Source: JBBCJR01 sp037190805
Lineage (GTDB): Bacteria > Pseudomonadota > Alphaproteobacteria > Sphingomonadales > Sphingomonadaceae
Length of the DNA stretch: 45,410 bases
Direction of reading: 5' to 3'
Assembly: GCA_037190805.1 (NCBI GenBank)
Contig: JBBCJR010000029.1
Location: forward strand, 1 to 45,410
The notes beneath the pieces were generated by a model. It worked only from the letters and a program-made list of their open reading frames with translations. It was not told where the DNA came from and did no database searches. Positions 43,164 to 45,410 of this stretch are shown piece by piece. Positions within the stretch are counted from its first letter, which is position 1, and each line of letters starts with the position of its first letter. The translations under genes and the position numbers were made by a program.

Positions 43164-43667
43164 TTATTCGCTAAGAATTTTAATTATGTGTAAAAGTTTA
43201 TTTTGAAGATCACGCATTTCTGCTTGGCCGATGGCCAAACCCATTTCATCACTGACCGGATTCATATCTTTCAGCGCAGCAGCAACCAAGCCCCTTCCAC
43301 TGTCGGTGATATAGGTCAAAGTGTGCCGCGCATCCACATTTCCCGGTGTGCGACGCACAAGGCCGCGTCCCTCGAGATCGCGAAGGATTCGCGATACACT
43401 AGGTCCAAGCAAGTCAATGCGATTCGCGATCGTTGCCAAATCCACCCCGTCGCTTCGAGCCAGGCTGCTGATGACCCGCCACTGCGCTTCGGTCAGATTA
43501 TGCTGCCGTAAAGCTTCGTTGAACTTGCTGGCCACCACACGGCGAGCGCGGAGGAGAAGAACGGGTAACGGCGGGAGAGCTTCAGGCGTCGGCACGATAT
43601 TTCCAATGCAACCGAGTTTAAGGCTTTTCCGTAGTTTCCGGGAGCCGTCAAGCAGGCCCATGCTCAT
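43164..43667 (-). CDS. MarR family transcriptional regulator (HpaR-like)
   Basis: A 167-residue winged-helix repressor. The N-terminal helix LPVLLLRARRVVASKFNEAL is followed by LTEAQWRVISSLARSDGVDL, the recognition helix PSVSRILRDLEGRGLVRR and the wing NVDARHT. The first 30 residues may be an over-long start; ATGs at 43667 and 43661 are both possible. It lies convergent to the broken peptidase and divergent from the TBDR stub/amidohydrolase unit. HpaR/MarR regulators bind short inverted repeats and are released by aromatic acids. The dyad ATAAC-N2-GTTAT, seen three times near it, is the best candidate for its operator. Confidence 0.9.
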   Translation of the reverse strand: MSMGLLDGSRKLRKSLKLGCIGNIVPTPEALPPLPVLLLRARRVVASKFNEALRQHNLTEAQWRVISSLARSDGVDLATIANRIDLLGPSVSRILRDLEGRGLVRRTPGNVDARHTLTYITDSGRGLVAAALKDMNPVSDEMGLAIGQAEMRDLQNKLLHIIKILSE

Positions 43668-43771
43668 CGGAGCCGAAGTCCTTGCCCAAGGATAGTGGCT
43701 CGCACCGAACGTTCACCCGGCAACTGTCAGTGCAACCGCCCGGATTCGATCAGTCGACATCCGTGCCTTTC

Positions 43772-43817
43772 TTGACAGAGAAGGCGGCAGAGATCATGAT
43801 ACATAACTCGTTATGTA
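43772..43817 (+). promoter_or_regulatory. Promoter and MarR-type dyad upstream of the TBDR stub/amidohydrolase
   Basis: TTGACA (43772-43777), 17 bases, CATGAT (43795-43800) forms a promoter. Directly after it, TACATAAC-TC-GTTATGTA (43800-43817) is a perfect 8-base-arm inverted repeat with the core shared by the sites at 37445 and 38554. The dyad lies 133 bases upstream of marR, on the other strand, so it may also affect the regulator's own expression. Confidence 0.7.
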
Positions 43818-43818
43818 A

Positions 43819-44030
43819 TTGGTGCAACAAGCCCGTGGCAAGCTTAATTTCGTCAATGCTCGTATCGGCGCCATCGGCGGCGGCGCGGACGTGTCATTGT
43901 TCGTCAACAACCTGTTTGACTCGCAGCCGATCATCGGACGGAACGGCGGTATGGGGCAGCGCCTTATATCTGGACGCACTCGACCTTTCGCCCGAGGACA
44001 ATCGGTCTCACGGCCGCTTATCATTATTAG
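43819..44030 (+). pseudogene. C-terminal stub of a TonB-dependent receptor
   Basis: The frame starting at 43819 reads KLNFVNARIGAIGGGADVSL, then FVNNLFDSQPIIGRNGG, a typical last-strands segment of a TBDR. At about 43960 the frame shifts by one base, after which TFRPRTIGLTAAYHY and TAG (44028-44030) give the canonical receptor C-terminus. Only the last 70 or so residues remain. The promoter/operator at 43772-43817 ends one base before the stub, so most of the receptor gene, its signal peptide included, has been deleted. The stub is followed by an amidohydrolase, as in the intact pair at 23611-27619. Confidence 0.8.
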
Positions 44031-44037
44031 GATGTTA

Positions 44038-44067
44038 CGGGCGGAGGATCCTTGGGTCCTCCGTCCG
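44038..44067. terminator. Strong hairpin between TBDR stub and amidohydrolase
   Basis: CGGGCGGAGGATC (44038-44050) pairs with GGTCCTCCGTCCG (44055-44067): 13 pairs, two of them G-T, with a CTTG tetraloop. No T-run follows. It could be a processing or stabilising hairpin, or a partial terminator, 20 bases before the amidohydrolase start. Confidence 0.5.
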
Positions 44068-44087
44068 ATAGTTGCGAGAAAGGTTCC

Positions 44088-45410
44088 ATGATGATTTTCA
44101 GGCACGCCGTTCGAATTCTGGTTCTCTCGACGTCGATGCTGACGGTCGCGGCTTGCGACACGGTGTCGAAGGAAAGCGCCGATATCCTGTTTACCAACGG
44201 CAAGGTTCTGACGGTCGACAAGGATTTCGGCATTCAGTCGGTGGTGGCGGTGAAGGACGGCAAGATTCTGGCCGTCGGCGGGGCGGAGCTGGCCAAGGGA
44301 TATTCGGCCCCGCAGGTCATCGACCTTGGCGGCCGCGTCCTGATGCCGGGCTTTACCGATACCCACGTCCATATCATTCCGTTGGCTAGGCGCCAGATCC
44401 GTCTCGACGATGTGAAATCGATCGCCGACATCCAAGAACGGCTGAAGACCAAGTCGCAGGAGCTGGGTCCCGACGAGTGGATCACCGGCTATGGCTGGGA
44501 CGAAGCGCTGCTCAGCGACAAGCGCAACCCGATCCGCGCCGACCTCGACGTGGTGCCCAACCCCGTCGCCCTCACCCGCGCGGGCCAGCATTCGACCGTC
44601 GGCAATTCGCTGGCGCTGAAATTGGCCAAGGTCGATCGCAACACGCCCGATCCTAAGGGTGGCGTAATCGAGAAGGACGCCAAGGGTGAACCGAACGGCA
44701 TCATCCGCGAAGCCAGTCCCTACCGGGCGCTGGTGCCGCCTGACAGGTTCGAGGATCTGCGACCAGCCTATATCGAGAAGATGAAGGAGCTGCTGACCTT
44801 CGGGATCACGAGCTATCATCAGGCGTGGTCGACGCTTGACGACGAGCCTGTCGGTAAGGGCGGTATCGAGAATCCGGGGCCGGGGCTGACCTTCAAGCGG
44901 ATGAAGGCGATCTACGCCGAGCAGGGCAACGACCTGCCGCGTGCAACGCTCTATATCAGCTATCCTGGTCCCGAGCGGCTGAAGGCGTTCCCGCAGCGCT
45001 CCGGCGACGGCGACACACACGTCCGGCTGGGCGGCTTTGGCGAAAATGCCGTCGACGGCGGCTTCACCGGGCCGGCAGCATGGCTGAGCACCGAGTATAA
45101 GGGCATGCCCGGCTTCCGCGGCAAGGGCCGGTTCACGGATGCGGAACTGCAAGCTTTTGCAGACGATGCCGCCCGCAACGGCTGGCAGATGGCGATCCAC
45201 GCCATCGGCGATGCCGCCATCGTCCAGGCCGTCAACGCCTATTCCAAGTCGCTGGAAACCATCCAGGGTCCCGGCCGTCAGGGCAAGGACCGGCGCTGGT
45301 TCCTCGACCATTTCACCATCATGCCACCGGCCGAGACGATGGATAAGATGGTCAAGGACGGCATCATCGCCGCCGCCCAGCCGAACTTCCTCTACAATCT
45401 GGAGGGCCGC
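44088..45410 (+). CDS. Amidohydrolase, YtcJ-like, probable lipoprotein (cut by the window end)
   Basis: The open frame from ATG 44088 runs without a stop to the end of the window (441 residues seen). The N-terminus is a lipoprotein signal with lipobox TVAAC (Cys23), so the protein should be anchored to a membrane on the periplasmic side. The metal-binding HxH is in GFTDTHVHII. Further family motifs are KLAKVDRNTPDPKGGVIEKD and MAIHAIGDAAIVQAV. It belongs to the same Amidohydro_3/YtcJ group as the gene at 23611-25278 but differs in its membrane anchor. A second ATG at 44091 is equally possible. Expression is probably driven from the MarR-controlled promoter at 43772. Confidence 0.87.
   Translation, partial: MMIFRHAVRILVLSTSMLTVAACDTVSKESADILFTNGKVLTVDKDFGIQSVVAVKDGKILAVGGAELAKGYSAPQVIDLGGRVLMPGFTDTHVHIIPLARRQIRLDDVKSIADIQERLKTKSQELGPDEWITGYGWDEALLSDKRNPIRADLDVVPNPVALTRAGQHSTVGNSLALKLAKVDRNTPDPKGGVIEKDAKGEPNGIIREASPYRALVPPDRFEDLRPAYIEKMKELLTFGITSYHQAWSTLDDEPVGKGGIENPGPGLTFKRMKAIYAEQGNDLPRATLYISYPGPERLKAFPQRSGDGDTHVRLGGFGENAVDGGFTGPAAWLSTEYKGMPGFRGKGRFTDAELQAFADDAARNGWQMAIHAIGDAAIVQAVNAYSKSLETIQGPGRQGKDRRWFLDHFTIMPPAETMDKMVKDGIIAAAQPNFLYNLEGR

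Noticed and set aside
43794..45311. A 505-residue open frame on the minus strand
   Set aside because: It is antisense to the lipoprotein amidohydrolase at 44088, whose signal peptide, HxH motif and codon pattern are convincing. The antisense product has no recognisable domain.

Overview
The window looks like a chromosomal catabolic region of a sphingomonad (order Sphingomonadales, Alphaproteobacteria; genus not resolved). The grounds are the high G+C coding bias, four large intact TonB-dependent receptors (TBDRs) with secreted hydrolases, two FecI/FecR pairs, and ring- and side-chain-degradation gene families. I saw no tRNA, rRNA, CRISPR array or transposase.

Layout. (1) 21-7433, minus strand: FecI sigma, FecR, STN-domain TBDR, periplasmic serine hydrolase and an AAHS-type aromatic-acid symporter. 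This could be a complete sense-import-cleave-uptake line. (2) 7741-12826, minus: TBDR, second serine hydrolase, and an alpha/beta-hydrolase with Ala where the nucleophile should be. (3) 13100-22704: a CoA-dependent catabolic cluster. A DUF35/OB-fold protein, SCPx-like thiolase, CaiB/BaiF CoA-transferase, CMD-family protein and 3-hydroxyacyl-CoA dehydrogenase form one minus-strand unit, divergent from a GntR/UTRA regulator. Enoyl-CoA hydratase, ACS-type MFS permease, LigI-like amidohydrolase and GST form a second minus-strand group. Two similar AT-rich elements precede these units. (4) 22942-27619: a decayed TBDR fragment, a YtcJ-like amidohydrolase and its TBDR. (5) 27767-33242: third serine hydrolase/TBDR pair, divergent from FecI/FecR. 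(6) 33540-37308: a DUF2322 protein, a Gly/Ser/Ala-rich secreted protein, a subtilisin-like protease, an ECF sigma factor and its anti-sigma factor. Three copies of one sigma-like promoter motif link this module. (7) 37422-45410: VanB-like reductase, Rieske oxygenase, MFS transporter, a broken M28 peptidase, a MarR repressor, a TBDR stub and a second YtcJ-like amidohydrolase that runs off the window. Three copies of a dyad, ATAAC-N2-GTTAT, lie on the promoters of this region.

How it may work together (inference). The TBDRs bring in bulky substrates, probably plant- or lignin-derived esters, lactones or amides. Paired exported hydrolases cut them in the periplasm, inner-membrane MFS permeases take up the acids, and Rieske and CoA-dependent enzymes degrade them. 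The substrates cannot be read from the sequence. The strongest unusual signals are the three repeated TBDR/serine-hydrolase cassettes, the MarR dyad regulon, and the face-to-face overlapping ECF promoters in front of the protease and its sigma factor.
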